A DNA stretch of 64,000 nucleotides, taken from positions 48,019-112,018 of the forward strand of contig JAQGNS010000189.1 in the NCBI GenBank assembly GCA_028291705.1. Reading direction: 5' to 3'. Source of the DNA: Nevskia sp. Lineage in GTDB: Bacteria > Pseudomonadota > Gammaproteobacteria > Nevskiales > Nevskiaceae. Below are positions 1-8,467 of this stretch, one piece after another. A program made the translations under genes and the position numbers. Position 1 is the stretch's first letter, and the number at the start of each line of letters is the position of its first letter. The notes beneath the pieces are model-generated. The model was not told the origin of the DNA and ran no database searches. It was given only the letters and a program-made list of their open reading frames with translations.

Positions 1-2
1 TC

Positions 3-182
3 GATCCGGATCCGGAAGCCTGGCGCAAGTCGGCGCAGCACCAATCAGGGAGCTGGTGGCCGCACTGGCATGCGTGGCTGCACGAGCGCTCAGGGAGCCT
101 TCGGCCGGCGCCGGCCCAACTGGGTAGTGCCGACTATCCGGAGCTGGGCAAAGCGCCAGGCAGCTACGTGCTGGTGGTATAA
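3..182 (+). CDS. C-terminal fragment of a poly(3-hydroxyalkanoate) synthase-like protein (truncated by window edge)
   Basis: Frame 3 reads DPDPEAWRKSAQHQSGSWWPHWHAWLHERSGSLRPAPAQLGSADYPELGKAPGSYVLVV*, resembling the PhaC C-terminus (GSWWPxWxxWLxxRSG ... PGxYVL). Not in the ORF track because it has no start codon in the window. Confidence 0.7.
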   Translation, partial: DPDPEAWRKSAQHQSGSWWPHWHAWLHERSGSLRPAPAQLGSADYPELGKAPGSYVLVV

Positions 183-314
183 GGACAGCCCTGCCCTCAT
201 TTCAACGGCATACTGGATTGGTGGGTTGCTCCGGGACCTGCGGTGCCCTGGGTCCTGATCCCTCGGCTTCGCCGCCGGCTGCGACGCAGGCGGGTTCAAC
301 AAAGGGCAAGAGCA

Positions 315-1235
315 GTGAAACTGAACCGCCTGCTGAATAATGCGCGTCCCTGGGGATCCGGGCTGGAACGCCAGCGCGAGGCTCTGGCTGCGTCCGGCGT
401 AGATGTCGGCTATGTCGTCGTGGAAGGTGTCCGGCTGCGCTACGCGCAGAGCAGGGGAGAGTCCGCCCCATTGCTGTTCTGCAACGGTATCGGCGCCAAC
501 CTCGAATTGGCGCTGCCACTGTTCAAGGCGCTGCCGCATATCCGAATGGTGACGTTCGACATTCCGGGCTGCGGTGGGTCGGAGGCGGCCTGGTTCTGGC
601 CGCGGTTTTCCGCCTTTGCCCGGTTTGCGGTGGGACTTCTCGACCACTTGGGGTACAAAGACGGCTTCGACGTGGCAGGGGTTTCCTGGGGCGGTTGCTT
701 GGCCCAGACCATCGCCCGGGAGTATGCCGAACGAGTTGGGCGATTGATTCTGATGGCAACGGCAGCAGGTTTTCCGATGATTCCTGGTCGGTTGCGGGCC
801 AGCCTTCGCATGTTCACGCCGATGCGCTACCTCTCCCGGACCTACATGGCCCAAAATGCGTCGATCATTTACGGTGGCGAGTTGCGAAACCGACCGGACC
901 GAGCCATCGACTATGCCAGGTACACACGGGCGCCAACAACTCGGGCGTATTTGCAGCAGCTCGCAGCGATATCGCACTTCTCCAGTTGGCCGTGGCTGCA
1001 TCGGATCCATTGCCCGACGTTGGTGCTGACTGGCGATGATGATCCCCTAGTTCGACCTATCAATGCGCGTCTGCTGGCCGCGTTGCTGCCAAACGGCCGC
1101 CTGGAGGTGGTCAAGGGCGGGGGACACCTGTTCATGGTCTTCAGTGCCGAGGACACAGCTCAGCGGATTGAGTCCTTCCTGAGGGGATCTGCTGAGCGAG
1201 GGCGGCGCACGCCCGAGGCATTCCGGCTGTCCTAG
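315..1235 (+). CDS. alpha/beta hydrolase (PHA depolymerase-like)
   Basis: FCNGIGANLELALPLFKAL, nucleophile elbow GVSWGG, GDDDPLV, GGGHLFM; GTG start at 315 preferred over 243. Confidence 0.8.
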   Translation: MKLNRLLNNARPWGSGLERQREALAASGVDVGYVVVEGVRLRYAQSRGESAPLLFCNGIGANLELALPLFKALPHIRMVTFDIPGCGGSEAAWFWPRFSAFARFAVGLLDHLGYKDGFDVAGVSWGGCLAQTIAREYAERVGRLILMATAAGFPMIPGRLRASLRMFTPMRYLSRTYMAQNASIIYGGELRNRPDRAIDYARYTRAPTTRAYLQQLAAISHFSSWPWLHRIHCPTLVLTGDDDPLVRPINARLLAALLPNGRLEVVKGGGHLFMVFSAEDTAQRIESFLRGSAERGRRTPEAFRLS

Positions 1236-1304
1236 CAGCCGGGCCTAGACTGCGGCATCGGCTGGGCAAGATAATGGGCAAATCACCACTTCTGCGGACG
1301 TGCC

Positions 1305-1973
1305 ATGCGTAAAGCAGCAAAGAAAGCTCCGCCGGTTCGAAAGCGCCGTGAACAGCAGCGCTCCATGGACACGCGCGACACGATCCTTAAGGCCGCTTTG
1401 GCGGAGTTTGCCGATAAGGGGTTCGATGGAGCTAGCATTCGCGTCATTGCCGAGCGTATAGGGCTGATGCACCAGCTGATCACCCATCACTTCAAGAACA
1501 AAGAAATCCTCTGGCAGGCTGTCGCCGATCATATCTTCGATCGTATTCGTGCTCGGTGGGACGAGCGGGTGCCTGAAGGATCGAGCCTGTCGCCGATCGA
1601 GCGTGTCCGCGAGGAATATCGCACGGTCTTCAATGTGACGTTGGAGTTTCCAGAATTTCATCACTTCATGCTCCGCGAAAGTCGCCCGGGCAGTCCGCGA
1701 ATGCCTTGGCTGGCGGAAAAGTACCTCAAACCGCTGATGGGACGTCTGCTACCGCAAATCACCGATGCTCAGGAGCAGGGTGACCTGCCTCCCGGTGATC
1801 CGGTACTCATTCACTATATGCTGATTGGCATGACTACGGCCCTGTCTTCGCTTGGCGCCGATATGGCCGCGACATCCGGTCGTACGCCAGAGAACCCGGC
1901 GGTGGTGGCCAACTACTGGACGTTACTCGAAGTGGTGATTCTCAATAAAAAACTTTACAAGCGGAAAGTTTAA
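1305..1973 (+). CDS. TetR/AcrR family transcriptional regulator (copy 1)
   Basis: N-terminal HTH: TRDTILKAALAEFADKGFDGASIRVIAERIGLMHQLITHHFKNKEILWQAV. Confidence 0.88.
   Translation: MRKAAKKAPPVRKRREQQRSMDTRDTILKAALAEFADKGFDGASIRVIAERIGLMHQLITHHFKNKEILWQAVADHIFDRIRARWDERVPEGSSLSPIERVREEYRTVFNVTLEFPEFHHFMLRESRPGSPRMPWLAEKYLKPLMGRLLPQITDAQEQGDLPPGDPVLIHYMLIGMTTALSSLGADMAATSGRTPENPAVVANYWTLLEVVILNKKLYKRKV
1950..1971 (+). promoter_or_regulatory. Candidate TetR operator copy 1 (AAACTTTACAAGCGGAAAGTTT), overlapping the 3' end of TetR copy 1
   Basis: Imperfect palindrome, 19/22 identical to the 2825 copy; right half overlaps a -10-like TTTAAT. Confidence 0.6.
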
Positions 1974-2182
1974 TAGTAGAGTTTTCTTCGGCTCCCGTGC
2001 CTGCGCGCCGGGATCGTTGTGCCGCCCCATGCAGCAGCAGGCTTCAATCGTGATGCCAGCGCAGCCGGCTATGCCGGCTCGTTTCGAGGCCGAGTCTGAA
2101 TGGTTGAGGGCGCCCGCAGCTTTCAGTAGGGGAGCCAGGACAGGCTGACGCAGGCTCAACCCAGGCCCCCCTACAGAGCTGT

Positions 2183-2848
2183 ATGAACGCTGTCATCAAA
2201 CGCAAAACCCCGGCTAGGCGCCGAGAGCAGCAGCGCGCCGTAGAGACCCGCCTGACAATCCTCAAGGCGGCGTTGTCCGAATTCGCGGACAAAGGGTTCG
2301 ACGCTGCCAGCATCCGTACCATCGCCGAACGGACCGGCTTGCGGCACCAGCTGATCACCTACCACTATCGCACCAAGGACGCTCTGTGGAAGGCCGTTGC
2401 CGAGCACGTTTTCACTCGAGTGCGCGAGTTGTGGGACGAGCGCGTTCCGGAAAACGGTCGGATGACACCGATTGAGCGGGTCCGCGAGGAGTACCGCGCG
2501 TTTTTCAACGTCACCCTCGATTATCCCGACCTGCATCACTTCATGCTCAGGGAGAGCCGCCCGGGCAGTTCGCGGATGCCATGGCTGGCGGAAAAATACC
2601 TGAAGCCGCTGCTTTCCCGGCTGCTCCCGCAGATTGTCGCAGCGCAGGCGGATGGAGAGCTGCCTCCGGGCGACCCCGCACTGATCCACTACATGTTGGT
2701 CGGCATGGCGACCGTGCTGACCTCTCTGGGCGCGGACATGGCCACGACATCTGGTCGGGAACCGAGTGATCCAGCTGTGATTGCCAATTACTGGACGCTG
2801 CTTGAAGCGATCATCCTCAATAAAAAACTTTACAACTGGCAAGTTTAA
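2183..2848 (+). CDS. TetR/AcrR family transcriptional regulator (copy 2)
   Basis: TRLTILKAALSEFADKGFDAASIRTIAERTGLRHQLITYHYRTKDALWKAV; strongly similar over full length to the 1305 gene. Confidence 0.88.
   Translation: MNAVIKRKTPARRREQQRAVETRLTILKAALSEFADKGFDAASIRTIAERTGLRHQLITYHYRTKDALWKAVAEHVFTRVRELWDERVPENGRMTPIERVREEYRAFFNVTLDYPDLHHFMLRESRPGSSRMPWLAEKYLKPLLSRLLPQIVAAQADGELPPGDPALIHYMLVGMATVLTSLGADMATTSGREPSDPAVIANYWTLLEAIILNKKLYNWQV
2825..2846 (+). promoter_or_regulatory. Candidate TetR operator copy 2 (AAACTTTACAACTGGCAAGTTT)
   Basis: Imperfect palindrome overlapping the 3' end of TetR copy 2 and a -10-like TTTAAT; upstream of the monooxygenase gene. Confidence 0.65.
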
Positions 2849-2914
2849 TAATATATTCCCTCCAAATGCGGAACCGGTGTTTGTTCGCTTACCGCTCAGC
2901 TGGAGGAAAAAATC

Positions 2915-4522
2915 TTGGACTCGATCCCTGTCTTGGTCGTCGGCGCCGGCCCTGTGGGCCTGGCGACGGCTTATGAACTGCAATCCCGTGGCATTCGCGT
3001 GCTGGTCGTCGAACGTAACGCGACAACTACGCGGCATCCCAAAATGGATGTCACGAACGGTCGGAGCATGGAGCACTTCCGCCGTCTCGGGATCGCAGAG
3101 AAGGTTCGCGACGCCGGCGTGTCCCGCGAAAACGTCATGGATGTGGCGTGGGTGACCCGCCTCGGCGAGTGGGAGGTGGCCAGGTTCAACTATCCCAACG
3201 TGCACGACTGGCGTGCGAAAATCGCGGATAACAACGACGGTACTCAGCCGCTCGAACCGTACATGCGGATGAGCCAGATCGTGCTCGAACCCGTCCTGCG
3301 CGATCTGCTGCTGCAGTCTCCGCTCGCGGAGATCCGCTACGGCTGGGCGTTCGAGAGCTTCAAGGAGGACGCCGAGGGCGTTACTGTGACGATCCGCTCC
3401 GCCGACGGCAAAGCGGAGCAGGTGCGGTGCCAGCTGCTTGCCGGCTGCGACGGGGGCAACAGCCGGGTGCGCGAGCAGATGGGCATCACCTGCCAGGGTA
3501 AATGGTCCATCGTGCAGTTCTACATGATCCACTACCGCACGCCCAACCGCGACCTGATGCAGCGCTTTGGCGTCGCCTGGCATTACCAGTCGCCGGTCGG
3601 GGGAACCCTCATCGCCCAGGACGACAAGGAAATCTGGACGCTGCACAACATTATTCCGCCGGACGTCGACCCCAAGAGCATCGATCCGAAGAAGCTGCTG
3701 TTCGAATCCCTGGGCTTCGAGTTCGAGGCGGAGATCCTGCAGGCTAACCCCTGGACGCCGCACCTGGTCGTCGCGGACGGCTACGGCCGAGGGCGGGTTT
3801 GGCTGGGCGGAGATTCCACGCACCAGTACATTCCCACCGGTGGCTATGGCATGAACACTGGTATTGGCGATGCCGTGGATCTGGGCTGGAAGTTCGCTGC
3901 CGTTCTCGAGGGCTGGGGCGGACCAAAGCTGCTCGAAAGCATCGAGGTGGAGCGGCGTCCAGTCGGGCTCGCGAACTGCGAGGCCGCTGGTTACAACATG
4001 GACATCCGCATCAAGATCGCTGAAGCCTATTCACCTCTTGTCCATGAGGATTCCGAAGCCGGAGCGACGGCGCGCGAAGCCTGGGGTGCGCGGATTCTGG
4101 AACTGCTCAACGAGGAAAATGAATCGCTGGGCCTCGAACTGGACTATCGCTATCGCAATTCGCCAATTATTTGCTCCGAAGGCGACGAGCCGGAGTGGCA
4201 CCGCTTGAAATTCCAGGCGGGTACTTGGCCTGGGAAACGTGCCCCTCATGTGTTCTTGGAGTCCGGGAAGCCGATCTTCGACCTGTTCGGACAGTGGTTC
4301 ACGCTCCTGCAATTCGACGAGTCCGTCGATGTTTCGGGGATCGTGTCTGCCGCGGCTAACCGTAAGGTACCGCTGAAGGTCGTACGGGTCGACGACGCTA
4401 ACGCGCGGCGTATCTATGAACGCGACCTTGTGTTGATCCGGCCCGACCAGCATGTCGCCTGGCGCGGCGACGGCGTGCCGGATGACTGCATCGGCATCAT
4501 TGACCGCGCCCGGGGGGCTTGA
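2915..4522 (+). CDS. FAD-dependent aromatic-ring monooxygenase (MhpA/PheA/TfdB-like)
   Basis: PVLVVGAGPVGLATAYELQSRGIRVLVVERN, CDGGNSRVRE, WLGGDSTHQYIPTGGYGMNTGIGDAVDLGWKFAAVLEGW; TTG start. Confidence 0.88.
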   Translation: MDSIPVLVVGAGPVGLATAYELQSRGIRVLVVERNATTTRHPKMDVTNGRSMEHFRRLGIAEKVRDAGVSRENVMDVAWVTRLGEWEVARFNYPNVHDWRAKIADNNDGTQPLEPYMRMSQIVLEPVLRDLLLQSPLAEIRYGWAFESFKEDAEGVTVTIRSADGKAEQVRCQLLAGCDGGNSRVREQMGITCQGKWSIVQFYMIHYRTPNRDLMQRFGVAWHYQSPVGGTLIAQDDKEIWTLHNIIPPDVDPKSIDPKKLLFESLGFEFEAEILQANPWTPHLVVADGYGRGRVWLGGDSTHQYIPTGGYGMNTGIGDAVDLGWKFAAVLEGWGGPKLLESIEVERRPVGLANCEAAGYNMDIRIKIAEAYSPLVHEDSEAGATAREAWGARILELLNEENESLGLELDYRYRNSPIICSEGDEPEWHRLKFQAGTWPGKRAPHVFLESGKPIFDLFGQWFTLLQFDESVDVSGIVSAAANRKVPLKVVRVDDANARRIYERDLVLIRPDQHVAWRGDGVPDDCIGIIDRARGA

Positions 4523-4525
4523 ACC

Positions 4526-5635
4526 ATGACGATGAAATTCAATCCCGATGCTCCAACACATTTCGAGCGTCTTGAGCGACCGACTTCGATTGCCAAGGCG
4601 GTGGCGATATCGCGACTGATGTTCGAACGGCGCGACGTTGCGGAAATGACGCGCTTCCTGAAGGATTTCGGCTTGGTCCTGGTCGACGCCCCCAGACCGA
4701 CGCGCTACTTCAGAGGTTACGGTACCGCAGCTTGGCTGGTCTCGGTGACACCAGCGGATCAGGATCGCTTCGTCGGCTTTGCCGTCAGCGTTGGAGCCGC
4801 GGCGGATCTGTCAGTCCTGTCCAAGGAGGCTGGGGTTGCGATCGAAAGCGCTGGTGGCCCAGGCGGTGGGCAGCGTGTCCGCCTGACGGATCCAGACGGC
4901 CTGATTGTCGATGTCCTGCACGGCGAGGACAGTGTGGCTCACCTGCCGACCCGCCTCAGTCAGATCCCCGCAAATACCCCTGCCAACCGGGGCCGCATCA
5001 ATCAGGGCGTACGGACACCGATCGAACCGGCGCCGGTGTTCCGAATAGGGCACGTTGTCTTGCAGCGCCCCGATTTCGCTCGCTCGTCCACTTGGTACAT
5101 GCGGCACCTGGGTCTGATTCCCTCGGACGTCCAGCTCCTGGAAGACGGCAAGCCGGCGATGGGCTTCTTCCGCCTCGATCGCGGCGCTGACCCGACCGAC
5201 CACCACAGCGTGGCGATCCTCGGAGGTCCGGCAGTCTCGTTGCTCCATGTGTCTTTCGAGACCTTCGACCTAGAATCAATCGGCCAGGGACATCAGTTTC
5301 TGCGCGCGCAGGGATGGACGCCATACTGGGGGATCGGCCGCCACAACCTGGGCAGCCAGATCTTCGACTATTGGAAGGATCCGGTCGGTGACGAGTGGGA
5401 GCACTACGCCGACGGCGACCTGATGGACGCCTCCAATCCCACCGGATACCACGCACTGACGCGCGGGACCCTGTGGGCCTGGGGCCAGGATCTGCCCGCC
5501 TCGATGCGTCCGCCGCTCAAGCTGGAGGAGGTCCCTCACATTCACGCCGCCGGCGGATTCGGAAAGATGGACCTTCAAGCGGTGAGCGGCCTGATGAAGG
5601 CTCTTCTGGCCAAGCCCCGCCCCTGGATGGAATAG
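4526..5635 (+). CDS. VOC-superfamily extradiol (catechol 2,3-)dioxygenase-like protein
   Basis: Two VOC modules; metal-ligand pattern HVVLQ...LLHVSFE...GDEWEHYADGD. Confidence 0.82.
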   Translation: MTMKFNPDAPTHFERLERPTSIAKAVAISRLMFERRDVAEMTRFLKDFGLVLVDAPRPTRYFRGYGTAAWLVSVTPADQDRFVGFAVSVGAAADLSVLSKEAGVAIESAGGPGGGQRVRLTDPDGLIVDVLHGEDSVAHLPTRLSQIPANTPANRGRINQGVRTPIEPAPVFRIGHVVLQRPDFARSSTWYMRHLGLIPSDVQLLEDGKPAMGFFRLDRGADPTDHHSVAILGGPAVSLLHVSFETFDLESIGQGHQFLRAQGWTPYWGIGRHNLGSQIFDYWKDPVGDEWEHYADGDLMDASNPTGYHALTRGTLWAWGQDLPASMRPPLKLEEVPHIHAAGGFGKMDLQAVSGLMKALLAKPRPWME

Positions 5636-5664
5636 GCCGCGACCATTTTTTTGGAGATTTGAAG

Positions 5665-6648
5665 ATGGGAATACTCATTGTTCGGTATCTGGATGGAAAG
5701 AAGATCAAGTGGGGCAGGCTGGAAGGGCCCGCGCCGTCCTCGAAGACCGAAAATCTGGAAGTGGTCCCCTTCGCGGGCAATCCGCGGACTACATCGGACC
5801 TGATCTCTGCCTTCGAGCGCGGCGAACTGCGCGCCGAGAAGAACACGACCATCACCATCGAGGCGAAGCAGCTACGCAGCCCGATCACGAACGACGCGAC
5901 CCTGCTCTGCCAGGGACTGAACTACCAGGACCACGCCGCCGAGGCGCAGCAACATATTCGCAAGCAAAACCTTTTCTTCGCCAAGGCCAGTTCAAGCATT
6001 TCTGGGGCCTACGATCCAATCATTCGGCCGAAGGAAGTCGAGCTGCTCGACTATGAGGTTGAATTCGGCGTTGTGATGCGCAAGACCCTGGATCACGAAC
6101 TCGAACCTGGGGAGGGGAATTTGGGCACCTACATTGCCGGCGTGGTGCTGGCTAACGACGTGTCCGCGCGAGACGTCATGTTCGGTGCTTCCTTCCTGCA
6201 GTGGTTCCAGGGGAAGAGCTACCGAACGTTCTGCCCGCTCGGACCGGTGCTCTACCTGCTCGAGAAGGACGAGGTCGAAACGGTTCTTTCGAATCTGGAG
6301 ATCAAGCTCTGGGTCAATGGAGAGCTGCGGCAGTCGGCGAAGTCCTCGCAGCTGATTTACGGTCCACTCGAAACACTCGGGCAGCTGTCCGGATTCATGA
6401 ACCTCAAGGTGGGCGATGTGATTCTGACAGGCACTCCCGGAGGCGTGACATCGCCGGCGTCGCCAAAGCTGGTGGAAATCCTGAAAACGCAGTTGATGGC
6501 GGATGCCCAGCGCAAGCTGGAATTGCGTACGGAAATGACCAAGGGGCGGCCTTTCTTGAAGCCTGGCGATGTGGTTCGTTCCACGTTCCACGACCTTCAC
6601 GCCGACCGATTCCTCGGAGGGCAGGAAAGCCGCATCGTTGCTGGCTAG
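5665..6648 (+). CDS. Fumarylacetoacetate hydrolase (FAH) family protein
   Basis: CQGLNYQDHAAEA, DYEVEFGVVM, NDVSARD, GDVILTGTPGGV; ATG at 5665 chosen over the longer ORF at 5395. Confidence 0.88.
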   Translation: MGILIVRYLDGKKIKWGRLEGPAPSSKTENLEVVPFAGNPRTTSDLISAFERGELRAEKNTTITIEAKQLRSPITNDATLLCQGLNYQDHAAEAQQHIRKQNLFFAKASSSISGAYDPIIRPKEVELLDYEVEFGVVMRKTLDHELEPGEGNLGTYIAGVVLANDVSARDVMFGASFLQWFQGKSYRTFCPLGPVLYLLEKDEVETVLSNLEIKLWVNGELRQSAKSSQLIYGPLETLGQLSGFMNLKVGDVILTGTPGGVTSPASPKLVEILKTQLMADAQRKLELRTEMTKGRPFLKPGDVVRSTFHDLHADRFLGGQESRIVAG

Positions 6649-6666
6649 TTCGATCGGGAGGGCGAG

Positions 6667-7911
6667 ATGACAAGTTCGGCTGCGGACCCAGGTACGGCCC
6701 CGAGGCGACTGAGCGACACGTTGTATTCGGACATGCTGCTGCCTCCAGAGACGATCGAAATCCGGAATGAGGCGAGGGCGTTTGCCGATCGGGTATTACG
6801 GCCGATCGCGCACGAGCTCAATTGCACGCCCGAGCGTGCCGACGCGTTCCGCTTCGATGTTTTTAAGGCGATCGCCGACGCGGGCCTCTACGAGATTCCC
6901 TACGGCAAGGATGTCGGTGGCCGTGGCCTGACCTACCCGACGCTGGGAACTCTGGTCGTCACGGAGGAGCTGGCCTACTACTCACCGGGCATCGCTTCAG
7001 CGATGTACGACGCCCAGGCGATCCTGGTGGGCGGCACACTCAACAGTGCAGGCGGCACTCTGCGCCGGGAATTCCTGCCGCGCATCGTGCGCGGCGAATT
7101 CGTCGCGTCCTTTGCCACCAGCGAACCCGAAGCGAGCACGGACCTGTCGCCTGCGGCGATCCGTACGGTCGCAACACGGGCGCAGGGCGGCTGGACGCTG
7201 AACGGCGTCAAGCGCTGGATCACCAATTCTCCGGCGGCCGAGTTCGTGGTGCTGCTCTGCCGTACCGGCGACCAGTTGTCGATGATGTTGGCCAACATGC
7301 GCGACCCAGGCGTCAAGGTCTCCGCGCCCGATCTGAAGATGGGCAACCATCCCCAACTCACTGCCGACATCACGTTCACGAATGTCTTCGTGCCTGACGA
7401 GCATGTGGTCGGCGCCGTAGGCGGCGGCCTCAGGGTGGCTTTGTCGTCACTGATGCTGGGCAGGATGGGCATCGGCGCCGTTGGTGTCGGTATGGGACAA
7501 AGGGCGATGGATGTGGCCACGGACTACATTCAGCACCGGAAAGTTTACGGACGGCCCATCGCCTCATTCCAACACTGGCAATTCCGGTTCGCAGAGCTTG
7601 CTACGGAACTTGAAACCGCGCGCAGCCTGTACCTCAAGGGCGCCTATGTGCAGGACCGTGGCGGTGATGCCTCGATCCTCGCTTCGATGGCTAAGGTGAA
7701 AGGCAGCGAGACCGCGGTCGATATCGCCAGGCAGGCGATACAGGCCTGCGGTGCCTATGGATTTGCCAGGCATATCAGCGGCTCCAACGAAAAGTGGCCG
7801 CTGGAGGCGATCTACCGCGACGCCAAAATCGGCGAGATCTACGAAGGTGCCAACGAAATCCAGAAATGGATCGTCGCGCGCCAAATCTTCGGCCGGACAA
7901 TTACGGGCTGA
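6667..7911 (+). CDS. Acyl-CoA dehydrogenase family protein
   Basis: ASFATSEPEASTD, GWTLNGVKRWITNSPAAEF, RKVYGRPIASFQHWQFRFAEL, AIYRDAKIGEIYEGANEIQKWIVAR. Confidence 0.9.
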   Translation: MTSSAADPGTAPRRLSDTLYSDMLLPPETIEIRNEARAFADRVLRPIAHELNCTPERADAFRFDVFKAIADAGLYEIPYGKDVGGRGLTYPTLGTLVVTEELAYYSPGIASAMYDAQAILVGGTLNSAGGTLRREFLPRIVRGEFVASFATSEPEASTDLSPAAIRTVATRAQGGWTLNGVKRWITNSPAAEFVVLLCRTGDQLSMMLANMRDPGVKVSAPDLKMGNHPQLTADITFTNVFVPDEHVVGAVGGGLRVALSSLMLGRMGIGAVGVGMGQRAMDVATDYIQHRKVYGRPIASFQHWQFRFAELATELETARSLYLKGAYVQDRGGDASILASMAKVKGSETAVDIARQAIQACGAYGFARHISGSNEKWPLEAIYRDAKIGEIYEGANEIQKWIVARQIFGRTITG

Positions 7912-7924
7912 GATTGGCTGCAGG

Positions 7925-7940
7925 CCGGTTCTGATACCGG
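7925..7940 (+). promoter_or_regulatory. Palindrome CCGGTTCTGATACCGG (second operator family, copy 1)
   Basis: 13/16 identical to the 8014 copy; in the 557-bp intergenic region. Confidence 0.4.
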
Positions 7941-7964
7941 GCAGGATCGATTGGCACCATCTAT

Positions 7965-7986
7965 ATACTTGCCAATCGTAAAGATA
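7965..7986 (-). promoter_or_regulatory. Candidate TetR operator copy 3 (inverted orientation)
   Basis: Reverse complement TATCTTTACGATTGGCAAGTAT is 17/22 identical to the 2825 copy. Confidence 0.55.
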
Positions 7987-8013
7987 AATAACGAATACTC
8001 CTGCGATGCCAAA

Positions 8014-8029
8014 CCGGTATTCATACCGG
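8014..8029 (+). promoter_or_regulatory. Palindrome CCGGTATTCATACCGG (second operator family, copy 2)
   Basis: Perfect 7-bp arms around TC. Confidence 0.42.
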
Positions 8030-8142
8030 CAATGGATCCTCTGCAGCCGATGAAATTCATATAAATAGCTGGATTTATCGACTTCAATCCCGAATCACTA
8101 TGTCCGCCGTTCGTCGGCTGCCTGGATTTTGAGCTACCTTAT

Positions 8143-8164
8143 AAACTTGACAGACGGCAAGTAT
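8143..8164 (+). promoter_or_regulatory. Candidate TetR operator copy 4 (AAACTTGACAGACGGCAAGTAT) overlapping -10-like TATAAT
   Basis: 17/22 identical to the 2825 copy; TATAAT at 8162-8167. Confidence 0.6.
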
Positions 8165-8229
8165 AATGAAATAGTCGGCTCAGACAGTAGACGCGGCCAA
8201 GACCGCGCGACAGTGGAGGAGAAGGCGAG

Positions 8230-8352
8230 ATGGAAGGCGTTATTCAGCTTGCGACGTGCCATCAGTTTTTTTCGCTGGCACCACCTTGGATGCTCCAGGT
8301 GAGTGCCGCACTCCGCGGTCCGCGCCTCTACTCCGCAACGGTGCCCGCATGA
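8230..8352 (+). CDS. Putative 40-aa small ORF / leader peptide
   Basis: ATG at 8230 preceded by GGAGGAG (8215-8221); reads MEGVIQLATCHQFFSLAPPWMLQVSAALRGPRLYSATVPA*; too short for the supplied track. Confidence 0.4.
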   Translation: MEGVIQLATCHQFFSLAPPWMLQVSAALRGPRLYSATVPA

Positions 8353-8467
8353 CGCAGCCCGGGAATTTCAATTCGAACCAGCGCGCGACTGGTCAATTCA
8401 GCCCTGCCTTGTACTGGCAGTAGCGCCTTAATCCAGATCCAGAAACGAAGTAGAGGAGGAGAACAAC

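Noticed and set aside
2171-3823. 550-aa minus-strand ORF opposite TetR copy 2 and the monooxygenase
   Set aside because: Shadow ORF in GC-rich DNA; the plus-strand proteins have clear family motifs and the translation has no recognisable domain.
5395-5664. N-terminal extension of the FAH-family ORF
   Set aside because: Overlaps the dioxygenase coding sequence; Shine-Dalgarno (GGAG) and family start fit ATG 5665.
8146-8167. TTGACA...TATAAT promoter at 8147-8167
   Set aside because: The two hexamers are only 9 nt apart, so they cannot act together as -35/-10; the TATAAT may still be a -10, and the TTGACA is better explained as part of the operator.
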